Positions 12,449 through 19,812 of a stretch of DNA of 26,728 bases are shown piece by piece (positions within the stretch are counted from its first letter, which is position 1; every line of letters begins with the position of its first letter). The translations under genes were made by a program, and so were the position numbers. The DNA is from a virus: positions 1 to 26,728 of IMG/VR virus record IMGVR_UViG_3300042868_001914; one strand, 5' to 3'. Under the pieces are notes generated by a model. The model saw only the letters and a program-made list of their open reading frames with translations, had not been told where the DNA came from and did not search any database.

Positions 12449-12934
12449 TTGCGCCTCTGCTACCCGACGCATCCAGCCTTTGCCAAAGGTTGCGAACGTC
12501 GGGAGCGACTTGTAAAACAGCTCCTTTTCCATGCTGAACTTAGCAATCAAGTCCTTCTGATCGGCGTCTTTCAACGCCTGCATGGTCTTGGGGCCGATGG
12601 CGCCGTCAGGGTTCGTTCCGATCGCTTTCTGCATCGTCTTGATCGCACGGCCTGGCCCTGCATTGATCGCAAAGTCGAACATCAGATAGTCCAGACCCGT
12701 TGGCAGCTCGTCGGCCTTGACCGCATCCCAGTATTTCTTGCGGTACATCGGTGCCACTGTAGCCGGGGTCAACGCGCGCATCTCGCTTTCGCCAACAGCT
12801 TTGCCTACCCATGCTTCCCACACCTTTTGAGTTACACCTAAATTGGTTCGGCCGCCTGGATCAGACGGATGATTTACGTAGCCGCCTTCGTGCTTCAGGA
12901 TGGCTTTCAAGGCTTCGTCGAAGTTCTCGGTCAT
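12422..12934 (-). CDS. Endolysin, GH108 muramidase with peptidoglycan-binding domain
   Basis: A 170-aa cell-wall hydrolase that should cleave the glycan strand of peptidoglycan at lysis. The GH108 signature is clear: HEGGYVNHPSDPGGRTNLGVT with catalytic Glu16. The C-terminal PG-binding segment includes PDGAIGPKTMQAL (about 109-121). There is no signal peptide, so it needs a holin. An in-frame GTG at 12946 exists; the ATG at 12934 is preferred because it gives the usual N-terminus and has AAGGTG upstream. It is the last gene of the late minus-strand operon and converges with the small membrane protein gene, overlapping it by 27 bp. Confidence 0.92.
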   Translation of the reverse strand: MTENFDEALKAILKHEGGYVNHPSDPGGRTNLGVTQKVWEAWVGKAVGESEMRALTPATVAPMYRKKYWDAVKADELPTGLDYLMFDFAINAGPGRAIKTMQKAIGTNPDGAIGPKTMQALKDADQKDLIAKFSMEKELFYKSLPTFATFGKGWMRRVAEAQSHAVTMLA

Positions 12935-12935
12935 T

Positions 12936-13436
12936 TTATGCCGCACCTTTTCGCAAATTGTCTATGGCGGGTATGACCCGTAAGTTTTGCGCCGCATGCG
13001 CGCCGCCTTTACTGATTGGGATTATGTGGTCGACGTGAAAATCTTCGCCTAGCGACATAGCCCGATAAAAATCCCGCAACGCATAAACTGAAATTACTTC
13101 CGGCATTATCTTTCCGTCTCGCAATTTAGCTCTTCGCATGGCGTTATCTGCTGAAATGCGCGCTTTGTTGCGCGCCCTATCGGCGGCTTTCCATGCAAAC
13201 ACTTTTTCCGCGTTCTTCGCCCGATACTCCCTATTTCGTTGCAACTTTTTGGCGTAATGCTTTTTTACCGCCTTTCGTACGCTTTCCCGATGCGGCTCTG
13301 GGTTTTCGGCCCTACGTATGCAAGCCGCTTCAGCGATACAAACTTTGCATCTTGACTGCACACCTAACCTTGTGCGTGCGTCGGGGCTATACTCAGCCAA
13401 AGGTTTTTCTACTCTACAACGGGCACAGATTTTCAT
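12936..13436 (-). CDS. HNH endonuclease
   Basis: 166 aa. The N-terminus carries a CxxC...CxxC zinc finger (Cys4, Cys7, Cys30, Cys33), then a long Lys/Arg/Ala helix region, then the HNH core FHVDHIIPISKGGAHAAQNLRVI with His134, Asp136, His137 and Asn151, plus Asn160. Free-standing HNH enzymes of this build are often homing endonucleases in phages. Its start overlaps the holin-like gene stop as ATGA and its stop lies just before the endolysin start, so it is expressed within the lysis cassette without disrupting either neighbour. Its base composition looks slightly lower in GC than its neighbours, consistent with transfer. Confidence 0.9.
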   Translation of the reverse strand: MKICARCRVEKPLAEYSPDARTRLGVQSRCKVCIAEAACIRRAENPEPHRESVRKAVKKHYAKKLQRNREYRAKNAEKVFAWKAADRARNKARISADNAMRRAKLRDGKIMPEVISVYALRDFYRAMSLGEDFHVDHIIPISKGGAHAAQNLRVIPAIDNLRKGAA

Positions 13437-13846
13437 TTTCTAGCTCTAATTTCCGTAATTTTTTCTAGGCTACGTGAACCGAAATATGCGCCGAACACCA
13501 ACATCCCCCAATTACCAAGCAGTTGAACGTAAGATTCATTAGCGTTATAGCCAAAAGCGGACATCATAGCAAACGTAAAATAGCCCGCAAAAATTGCGAT
13601 TAAACTTAAAGGGCGGATGTTCTTCGACAGCGCGCTGTCCGCCGCCATATCTGCCGTCCACCTATCGGTTACGTTACTCTGCTCCGTCTTGTACAAGTCG
13701 GTGTCGTTAGCCATCTTGGCGAGTTCGCCATCCTGCGCCATCTTTGCCAACTCTAGTTGCGCCTTGGCCTTCTGTTCTGGGTCAGGAATCAGTTTGTCGA
13801 TCAGTTTGCCGCCGATACCCAGCAGCGCGTCTAGTCCGAATGGCAT
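13433..13846 (-). CDS. Holin-like membrane protein (GTA holin 3TM type)
   Basis: 137 aa from ATG 13846, preceded by AAGGAGG; an upstream in-frame start at 13897 would add 17 residues inside the previous gene and has no such site. The N-terminus FGLDALLGIGGKLIDKLIPDPEQKAKAQLELAK is amphipathic and helical, followed by a charged helix. Two hydrophobic segments lie at about 79-98 and 106-124. This layout resembles the 'holin of 3TMs, for gene-transfer release' family. It would form the inner-membrane lesion that releases the endolysin. It sits directly upstream of the HNH and endolysin genes. Confidence 0.78.
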   Translation of the reverse strand: MPFGLDALLGIGGKLIDKLIPDPEQKAKAQLELAKMAQDGELAKMANDTDLYKTEQSNVTDRWTADMAADSALSKNIRPLSLIAIFAGYFTFAMMSAFGYNANESYVQLLGNWGMLVFGAYFGSRSLEKITEIRARK

Positions 13847-13847
13847 A

Positions 13848-14465
13848 TTAGCCTCCTTGTTGAAACATCCACCGCATAAAATACCCAAACCCTGCAATTA
13901 GCGCAAACACGACGATCATGGTGCCGACTGCTTGCGCTGTCTCTAATCGCTGCGCTTTAGCGCGGCGCTGCTTCATCTCTAGCGCCTTCTCATGCAGGCG
14001 CTTCTCTGTTTCGGCCTGCCTGGCTGCTTCGGCTTTGGCTTCCCGGTCAGCACGCAGCTTACCCATGCGCTGCCAGAACTCATCCCACATGCCGGCTTCT
14101 TGGAAATGGTAGGTGAAGATGTGCTTGATGTCGTCGTAATACTGCTTGATCTGACGATCGATAATCATCAGCTCCATGACGTACTCGGCATCAGAGACGT
14201 AGTCGGGCACAGGCTCGCCTTTGGCCACTGCCGCCTCTTGGGCGACCTTGGCCTCTTCAAGTTGACTGCGCTTGGTCTCGTACTTGCCGGCGGCAGAGAA
14301 GAACTTAGTGACGCCCGACATGGAGTCGGCCAAGGTCTTGCCGGACTCGACCGCGCCGTTGATCTCGTCGAACGCTTCGCGGGCAAGAGCAGCCGCTTCT
14401 TTGACGCCAGTGACAACAGCCTTGACGCCCGCGACCGCCAGACCGATTGTCACGGGATCGATCAT
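13848..14465 (-). CDS. Membrane-anchored coiled-coil protein of the lysis region
   Basis: 205 aa. The N-terminus IDPVTIGLAVAGVKAVVTGVKEAAALA is weakly hydrophobic and Ala/Val-rich. The middle is helical, and residues about 140-178 are a charged coiled coil (REAKAEAARQAETEKRLHEK). A clear membrane helix lies near the C-terminus (TMIVVFALIAGFGYFMRWMF, about 182-201). Similar proteins occur next to lysis genes in other podovirus-like phages as I recall. It may be a spanin-like or pinholin partner, but no lipobox is present. Starts and stops overlap or abut neighbouring genes by a few bases, so it belongs to the same late operon. Confidence 0.65.
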   Translation of the reverse strand: MIDPVTIGLAVAGVKAVVTGVKEAAALAREAFDEINGAVESGKTLADSMSGVTKFFSAAGKYETKRSQLEEAKVAQEAAVAKGEPVPDYVSDAEYVMELMIIDRQIKQYYDDIKHIFTYHFQEAGMWDEFWQRMGKLRADREAKAEAARQAETEKRLHEKALEMKQRRAKAQRLETAQAVGTMIVVFALIAGFGYFMRWMFQQGG

Positions 14466-14683
14466 TTATCCTGCTTGGCCTCTAGTCGGTCAAAAATCTT
14501 GCCCAGCATTTCTTTGACTTCGCGCATGTCGTCCTTGTAGTCCTCACGGGTGACGTAGACGTGCGGCATGGCACGCACATCCACGTCCAACCGGTCAATC
14601 GACTTGTGGATGCTGTTTAGAATCCAGCCGCCGAAGAACCCGGCGATCGCAACAGCGATATTGAATAAGACTTGCGAATCCAT
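14462..14683 (-). CDS. Small membrane protein with coiled coil, holin/antiholin-like
   Basis: 73 aa with one N-terminal membrane helix (LFNIAVAIAGFFGGWILNSI, about 6-25) and a charged helical tail (YVTREDYKDDMREVKEMLGKIFDRLEA). One N-terminal helix with a charged coiled coil is the plan of XhlA-like and class III holin-like phage proteins. Its stop overlaps the next ATG as ATGA. It opens the lysis cassette, immediately after the last tail-appendage gene. Holin and antiholin roles cannot be separated from sequence alone. Confidence 0.68.
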   Translation of the reverse strand: MDSQVLFNIAVAIAGFFGGWILNSIHKSIDRLDVDVRAMPHVYVTREDYKDDMREVKEMLGKIFDRLEAKQDK

Positions 14684-14684
14684 G

Positions 14685-15350
14685 TTATGCCCACGTCCCC
14701 ACGGAGATGTTAGCGCCGGATGCGCCGATAGGGTAAATCAGGAAATAACTGCCTGTTTGCGTACTGTACGCGCCGCCTGGGGCTGCTGACAGCGTGTACT
14801 GAGGAATAAGCGTGCCCCCAGCATTAACTGATACTGTGCCGCGAACAGACGTCATATTTGTTATCGCCGCGCTAGTAATAGCGCTAGAGATGGCAAAATT
14901 AGTAGCAGCATTTGTAGCAAATATCCGTGGGCTAGTGTCGGTACCAGAGGGGGTGGCGCTAGTAAATGCCCCCGCATAGCCTGAATACGCTATGTTGTTT
15001 AGTGTTGCCGTACCGCCAAACCCCAAGCCAAACGTGTGTGAAGTTGTGCCCGCCGATTTAGAAAAAAAGTATAGTAGTTCAAATTCATACACGGTACTGG
15101 ACGACAACGTAACGCCTACGCCAAGCACACTTTGTGCTGTGTTGACGTTAGCGCCTACCAAAGCTGCATCTAAACGAAAGAACTGAGCGCCCGGCACCAC
15201 ACCACGCTGTGTGCCTTGAGGCGTTTTGTAAAACACTTTGCCATCGTATTCCGTTTGCCCAGCAACCGCAGGGGAAGACAATGTGCCTGAAGTTAAAACA
15301 AAAGGCTCTGGCGATGTAATTCCGTTAGTACCATCAATAATTACTGCCAT
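14685..15350 (-). CDS. Tail fibre / virion appendage protein
   Basis: 221 aa, rich in Gly, Ser, Thr and Ala, with almost no charge, typical of beta-structured virion appendages. N-terminal MAVIIDGTNGITSPEPF is a common start of phage fibre modules. The central segment LVGANVNTAQSVLGVGVTLSSSTVYEFELLY and the following GTTSHTFGLGFGGTATLNNI look like a C-terminal fibre domain found in freshwater phage genomes. The ribosome-binding site GAGGG lies at the end of the previous gene. It likely contributes to receptor binding or decorates the tail fibre; the exact position in the virion is unknown. Confidence 0.7.
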   Translation of the reverse strand: MAVIIDGTNGITSPEPFVLTSGTLSSPAVAGQTEYDGKVFYKTPQGTQRGVVPGAQFFRLDAALVGANVNTAQSVLGVGVTLSSSTVYEFELLYFFSKSAGTTSHTFGLGFGGTATLNNIAYSGYAGAFTSATPSGTDTSPRIFATNAATNFAISSAITSAAITNMTSVRGTVSVNAGGTLIPQYTLSAAPGGAYSTQTGSYFLIYPIGASGANISVGTWA

Positions 15351-15352
15351 AA

Positions 15353-15940
15353 TCAGCCCTCGTAAAGAATGTTAATAGTGCCAGCGTCAAAGGTGTCTGT
15401 GCCGTTGACTGTGGTGATGCGGACGCGGTCAAGCGCGCCTGAAAGAGCAACAGACCCCCCACCCAAGCTTTGGTTAGTGCTAGCAGGGCTACCAAGGACA
15501 TGCGATTCCACGTAGGTGCTTCCGGTCAACAAAGAAATAAATATATTTCCTTGATAGTTGGCTGCGGCGCTATTACTGCTGCTCATAAGAAACCCGGCAG
15601 TCGATGTGCTGTTGCTTGTGTTTGCCGACCACGCCCCAGATGTATACCCTGAAGTAGTAACAGACCCTGACCCAATTTGTATCAGAATGTTTGAGGTTCC
15701 GTTTGTACTTACGCCGCTAAACATCACCGTAATTTTCTTCACCCAACTAGGTATCGACGTGAAGTCAATGCTAGTTCCACTGGTAGACGCAACCGCAGTG
15801 CCCGACTTGACTTGGCCATACGCACCGGTCGACGTGACATTAAACTGCGTCGTGCCATTACTTTGCAAGGCCAGATTGCCGCTCGTATCAGCGGTCTGGA
15901 TATAGCCTGTTGAGGTGGATGCGTTAAGGGTAACAGCCAT
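15353..15940 (-). CDS. Tail fibre protein, paralogue of the gene at 16120
   Basis: 195 aa, Ser/Thr/Gly-rich. The N-terminal third is a fibre repeat (STGYIQTADTSGNLALQSNG). Then comes IDFTSIPSWVKKITVMFSGVSTNG and the C-terminal LDRVRITTVNGTDTFDAGTI. These two blocks are shared almost word for word with the gene at 16120-16689, including 34 identical bases (15384-15417 and 16148-16181), so they are tandem paralogues. The middle differs, as expected where receptor specificity evolves. A 55-codon gene separates the two. Confidence 0.78.
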   Translation of the reverse strand: MAVTLNASTSTGYIQTADTSGNLALQSNGTTQFNVTSTGAYGQVKSGTAVASTSGTSIDFTSIPSWVKKITVMFSGVSTNGTSNILIQIGSGSVTTSGYTSGAWSANTSNSTSTAGFLMSSSNSAAANYQGNIFISLLTGSTYVESHVLGSPASTNQSLGGGSVALSGALDRVRITTVNGTDTFDAGTINILYEG

Positions 15941-15942
15941 AA

Positions 15943-16110
15943 TTATTGCTCCGCAGAGGGTTCAGCCGGTGTCTCGACAGGCGCTTCGACAGGCGCTTCG
16001 ACAGGCGCTTCGACAGGTGCTTGCGCAGCCTCAATCGCCGCGATTTCTTCAGCTGTCAATTCGACTTGGGTCACTTGACCAGTTTGTACGTCGACCACGA
16101 TTCTGTGCAT
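15943..16110 (-). CDS. 55-aa protein with PVEA tandem repeats
   Basis: Read on the minus strand, ATG at 16110 (with GAGGT upstream) to TAA at 15943-15945. The N-terminus MHRIVVDVQTGQVTQVELTA, followed by EEIAAIEAAQ, resembles short phage proteins that sit between fibre genes and carry the motif TG..T..ELTAEE. The C-terminus is APVE repeated four times, then TPAEPSAEQ, encoded by a 12-bp tandem repeat. Possibly a fibre chaperone or linker; function unknown. Confidence 0.7.
   Translation of the reverse strand: MHRIVVDVQTGQVTQVELTAEEIAAIEAAQAPVEAPVEAPVEAPVETPAEPSAEQ
15973..16016. repeat. 12-bp tandem repeat encoding PVEA
   Basis: Three perfect copies of GCGCTTCGACAG (15981-15992, 15993-16004, 16005-16016) follow a partial copy, CTCGACAG, at 15973-15980. 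The period of 12 keeps the frame and adds one Ala-Pro-Val-Glu unit per copy, so copy number can change without a frameshift. Confidence 0.9.
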
Positions 16111-16119
16111 GATGACCTC

Positions 16120-16689
16120 TTATTCGTAAAGGATGTTGATAGTGCCGGCGTCAAAGGTGTCTGTGCCGTTGACTGTGGTGACGCGAACGCGGTCTAGTGT
16201 GCCTGAGAGGGTTTTATCACCGCCACCAGTAATAACAGCGGTCGTGCTTTGCTTTAATACATGATGCGAAACCCATGCGTTTTCACTAATAGTTTCAATT
16301 ATTACAGAGCCAGAAAGAATATTCGCCGCACCTGCTGACCGGATAACAAAACCAGCAGTTGAAGTATCGAGGTTGTTGCCTGCTGCTAACTGAACGCTTG
16401 TTGAGATGTATCCTGTAATTTCAAATCCTCCAGAATCCCCAAGTTGTATCAAAGGCAGGCTTGTGCCACTCGTACTCACCCCACTAAACATCACCGTAAT
16501 ACGTTTTACCCACGAAGGAATGCCTGTGAAATCAACGGACGTTCCAGACGCTGTAACCGCTGTACCCGACACAATCGGCGCTAACGTACCCGTGGTAGCA
16601 ACTAGCGTTTGCGTATTGCTGCCTGAGACAGCGGGGGCTGCGATCGTAATCGTGCCGCTTGTGTCGCCTGAGAGAACTACTGAAGCCAT
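16120..16689 (-). CDS. Tail fibre protein, paralogue of the gene at 15353
   Basis: 189 aa, low in charge and rich in Ser, Thr, Gly and Val. The N-terminus (ASVVLSGDTSGTITIAAPAVSG) is a typical phage fibre leader. VDFTGIPSWVKRITVMFSGVST and the C-terminal LDRVRVTTVNGTDTFDAGTI match the gene at 15353-15940; the central portion differs. The shared domain probably folds as a beta-sandwich at the fibre tip or as a decorating module. It lies directly after the larger fibre gene at 16700 in transcription order. Confidence 0.78.
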   Translation of the reverse strand: MASVVLSGDTSGTITIAAPAVSGSNTQTLVATTGTLAPIVSGTAVTASGTSVDFTGIPSWVKRITVMFSGVSTSGTSLPLIQLGDSGGFEITGYISTSVQLAAGNNLDTSTAGFVIRSAGAANILSGSVIIETISENAWVSHHVLKQSTTAVITGGGDKTLSGTLDRVRVTTVNGTDTFDAGTINILYE

Positions 16690-16699
16690 GATTTATCCT

Positions 16700-17590
16700 T
16701 TACAAAACTACCCAGCGACTGCCGGATGAGACGGTGACAATCACCGCTGCGGTGATGGCGTCCAACGACACTGACTGCGAGATGTCAACCGTGTAGGTGC
16801 CAATACCACCGGTGCCTGTGCCTAATTCCGTAATGACCGTACCCACCGTGATGCTGGTGCCTGCAATCACCGACCCCACCGCGACAGCACCTGATGTGAC
16901 GCTATCAATCGTCAATGTCGTGCCTGCAATACTGCCGGTACCAACAAACCCGCCGCCCAGCGTGATCGGGCCGGTGGTCATGGCGTTCTTGGTAGCTGGA
17001 ATTGTATAACTGATCGTGACGATCTGGTCGTTTTCGATGAAAACCTGGTCGTTACCGCCGCCGGTGGCGCCCGCAGCGCCGCCCACCTGACCCCACTGGT
17101 TATTGCTAAAGCCTTCAAACAGATCCAGCGTGCTGTTGTAGCGGAACATGCCTTCAGCTGGCACGGCAGGCCGGTCGGTCGTAGCGCCCACGGGCATCTG
17201 AACGTAGCCAAAGCCGGAGAAGGTGACATCTTGTGTTGCCGACAGGGTCGTGAACGCGCCGCTGTCAGGCGCCACGTCACCGATCGGAGGCGGCGAGGCA
17301 AACGACAGGTTGTCCACGGGCACTAGAATGTTATCCGTTGTGTACTGGGTGACGTTGTTCTCGTCGGTAATTAGGAACTTGTACGCGATAGTCGGCTGCA
17401 GCCAGATGTTGGCCATGCCACGCGAATCCAGAATGATCGGGTTCGTGTTGGCAGTCGCTCCCGTCTGGTCGGTGTACGTCGCAATCGGGGTCGTCGTGCC
17501 GCCGGCGTAGGTGTAGACTTTACCAGCGACGAGCGGGTCGCCGTTAGCGTCGAAGAACTGCTGCTTGGGTGTTGGGGTTAGGGATGCCAT
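16700..17590 (-). CDS. Tail fibre / head-binding domain appendage protein
   Basis: 296 aa. The N-terminal domain [20 protein letters not shown], followed by [20 protein letters not shown] and [11 protein letters not shown], is a widespread podovirus module that joins appendages to the virion. The middle has [22 protein letters not shown], a common trimeric fibre linker. The C-terminus repeats [16 protein letters not shown]-like beta motifs and ends [10 protein letters not shown]. That ending is nearly the same as the C-terminus of the long fibre gene at 23146, suggesting a shared tip module. AGGTGAT precedes the ATG. Confidence 0.82.
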   Translation of the reverse strand: MASLTPTPKQQFFDANGDPLVAGKVYTYAGGTTTPIATYTDQTGATANTNPIILDSRGMANIWLQPTIAYKFLITDENNVTQYTTDNILVPVDNLSFASPPPIGDVAPDSGAFTTLSATQDVTFSGFGYVQMPVGATTDRPAVPAEGMFRYNSTLDLFEGFSNNQWGQVGGAAGATGGGNDQVFIENDQIVTISYTIPATKNAMTTGPITLGGGFVGTGSIAGTTLTIDSVTSGAVAVGSVIAGTSITVGTVITELGTGTGGIGTYTVDISQSVSLDAITAAVIVTVSSGSRWVVL

Positions 17591-17593
17591 TTA

Positions 17594-19810
17594 TCACCTA
17601 CGATTAAGATTGTTCTGGTCTTGCGGCGCCAAGGCGTTACTTAAGGTTCTAGCGGCGTTAAATTTTCCTGCGGTTAATTCAGGGCCGTACCGCTCAAAAG
17701 CCTTATACACCCTGCCCCGGTCACCAAAAGGCACTTCGTTTAGCATGTCTTCAAAATTTTTACCGGACTCAAAACCTTTTTCCAGTATTTTGGCGGTTTT
17801 GGCGTTAATTTTGCCGGACAATTCTTTAAGTATAACGTTACCGGTCGTCGCTTTTACACCAAAAAACGGTATGCGCAACTTAAATTGATTTTCAGTAAAA
17901 ATGTCTTTTATGTCAGGCGCGCCTTTTTCGGCGCCAGCTTTAATTTTCTGCCCGCGTTCTAGTTCGCCGGCAACATCATCAAGCGCTTTAAACTTGTTAC
18001 CCATCTCGGCTTTAATGTCGATGCGCCCGTGGCCAAAAATCTGTTCTACCAAATCAGGCCGCTCGCCCCGCACCAACGCGACAAACTCGTCAGGGTTTTT
18101 CTTGTACAAGTCACGGGCAGTTTGCGCCATTTTGCGCTGGTTGATAACGTCCATGCCGTGCGAAAAGGTATCGAGGTAGTCTTTCCAACCTGTGCCGCCA
18201 GCCTTGATAATGGCGTCGTCAATTAGCGGGCGCACTTCAGCCAACAGCTTGGACGCGTATTTGGCTGATGCTTTTGGGTCTTTACCCAAGCTGTCAATGA
18301 CTTCATTGACCGTGTCTTTACGTATTCTGTAAAGCGCTTCAACGTCAATAACGCCGCCGTTGCGAGCAGTCCATTCTTTAATCTTGTTGGCGACCGTAGA
18401 CAACACTTTGCGGTTAACATCCGACACGCCGATCTTAGGGTTGTTCAGTTTGCCGTTGATGTCACGGATAACCGTATCCATATCTAGTGGTTTTCGCCCG
18501 TGGGCGGCTAGGCTATCAGCGCGGGCTTGCGCGAAACGAGCGCCTTCGCCGTATTTAAGCGAATCGTCTGCTGCTTTAGTCGCCACGCGTTCTGCTGCGT
18601 CTTCCATTTCACCGGCAAATTTTAATCTGTCTTTGCTGACGTTTGGCGACAAATCCGCTTGCGTTTTAGCGGCGTTAAGTCGTTGACGCGCAGCGGTAAA
18701 CCGACGCACGTCATCCACTTTGTCAGCAGCAACTTTACCTAATGTAGCCGCTTCGTTTTCTAACCCTTGTTTTAGCTTACCCGTGTTAGCCGCCGCCATA
18801 TTTGTTTCGCGCATAGGCGTGGTAACGTCAGTCAACGCTTCTTTAGACTTGACCAGATTGTTCAGAATTTCTGTGTTGGTTGCGCCGCCCGCCAGATTGT
18901 TTAGCGTGTTTTGGCGGGTTTGCTCACGAAATTGATCTAGCTTGGAGTAAAAGTTTTTGGTGTCTTTAACGCGCGCTAATTCACCCAACGCTTGAATTTG
19001 ATTGCGGTCAAGGTCAGCAAACAATTCCGCTGCGCTTAAGTTGCCTTGTCTGCTTCTTATCAGCGCTTCAATTTTTGGTAAATCTTCGCCAGCAGCTTCA
19101 CGGGCTATTTTGGCCGCAGATCGTTCAGCGCCGCCGCTAAATTTATTAACGACATACCCACCTCCTGCCGCAATCGGCGTTAAGGGGTTAGTGTATTTGG
19201 CCGCAGTATCAAACCCTTTAACCAACTTGCTCTCTATCGGGCCTACTTCAGCAGTTTTGGTTATGGCGCGTGTGCCTTTACCCGCAAGTTTAGCCATTCC
19301 TGCGCCGCCGCTAAACACGGTGGACAGGTCGCCCAAAAAGCCAATTGGGTCTTCAGCCATTGTGCGTTTAAGCTCTTCAGTACCCCCAAATCGGTCGGCC
19401 AAATACTTTGTAAAATTGTCGCGGGCGGTTAACGCACGTTCACGGGAATCGCCGCCGTACATAAAGTTGGGGGTAACCGGCTCCATAAGACCGCCCACCA
19501 AATCGCCAATACCGGTTGTCGTTTGTATAGGGCTAGTTACCGCCGTAACAACATCCCCCACTACTTTTGCCGCGCTTGAAGGTGCATTGCGTAACATTTC
19601 GCCCGGCACTTCTCCAAGGGAATAGTTACGTGGGCCAGGAATTTCACTAACCGTCATGCTGTCAGGCGTAACGGTAACCGGCGGCAACGATCGTTCTTGA
19701 GTTTGCGCTTGCGCTTCTTTGTACGCAGCCGCAACCGTCTCAAATTCTGGGGTGCCTTTTTTGTCTGCGTTCTTGACAATCCATGCTGCGTATTCGTCGG
19801 CAGTGGCCAT
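17594..19810 (-). CDS. Large internal virion / DNA ejection protein
   Basis: 738 aa. The N-terminus DEYAAWIVKNADKKGTPEFE, followed by TVAAAYKEA (about 5-33), is a short module I recall from internal virion proteins of podovirus-like phages. The rest is mainly long charged helix, with Gly/Ala-rich weakly hydrophobic patches at about 90-115, 160-180 and 215-225 that could enter membranes. No catalytic motif such as a transglycosylase is evident. Position after two other ejection-type genes fits the P22 gp7-gp20-gp16 arrangement, in which such proteins leave the capsid with DNA and span the cell envelope. The assignment rests on context and composition. Confidence 0.75.
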   Translation of the reverse strand: MATADEYAAWIVKNADKKGTPEFETVAAAYKEAQAQTQERSLPPVTVTPDSMTVSEIPGPRNYSLGEVPGEMLRNAPSSAAKVVGDVVTAVTSPIQTTTGIGDLVGGLMEPVTPNFMYGGDSRERALTARDNFTKYLADRFGGTEELKRTMAEDPIGFLGDLSTVFSGGAGMAKLAGKGTRAITKTAEVGPIESKLVKGFDTAAKYTNPLTPIAAGGGYVVNKFSGGAERSAAKIAREAAGEDLPKIEALIRSRQGNLSAAELFADLDRNQIQALGELARVKDTKNFYSKLDQFREQTRQNTLNNLAGGATNTEILNNLVKSKEALTDVTTPMRETNMAAANTGKLKQGLENEAATLGKVAADKVDDVRRFTAARQRLNAAKTQADLSPNVSKDRLKFAGEMEDAAERVATKAADDSLKYGEGARFAQARADSLAAHGRKPLDMDTVIRDINGKLNNPKIGVSDVNRKVLSTVANKIKEWTARNGGVIDVEALYRIRKDTVNEVIDSLGKDPKASAKYASKLLAEVRPLIDDAIIKAGGTGWKDYLDTFSHGMDVINQRKMAQTARDLYKKNPDEFVALVRGERPDLVEQIFGHGRIDIKAEMGNKFKALDDVAGELERGQKIKAGAEKGAPDIKDIFTENQFKLRIPFFGVKATTGNVILKELSGKINAKTAKILEKGFESGKNFEDMLNEVPFGDRGRVYKAFERYGPELTAGKFNAARTLSNALAPQDQNNLNRR

Positions 19811-19812
19811 GT

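Noticed and set aside
18979-19625. Long plus-strand frame opposite the large ejection protein
   Set aside because: Antisense shadow rich in Ser, Pro and Ala without motif or ribosome-binding site.
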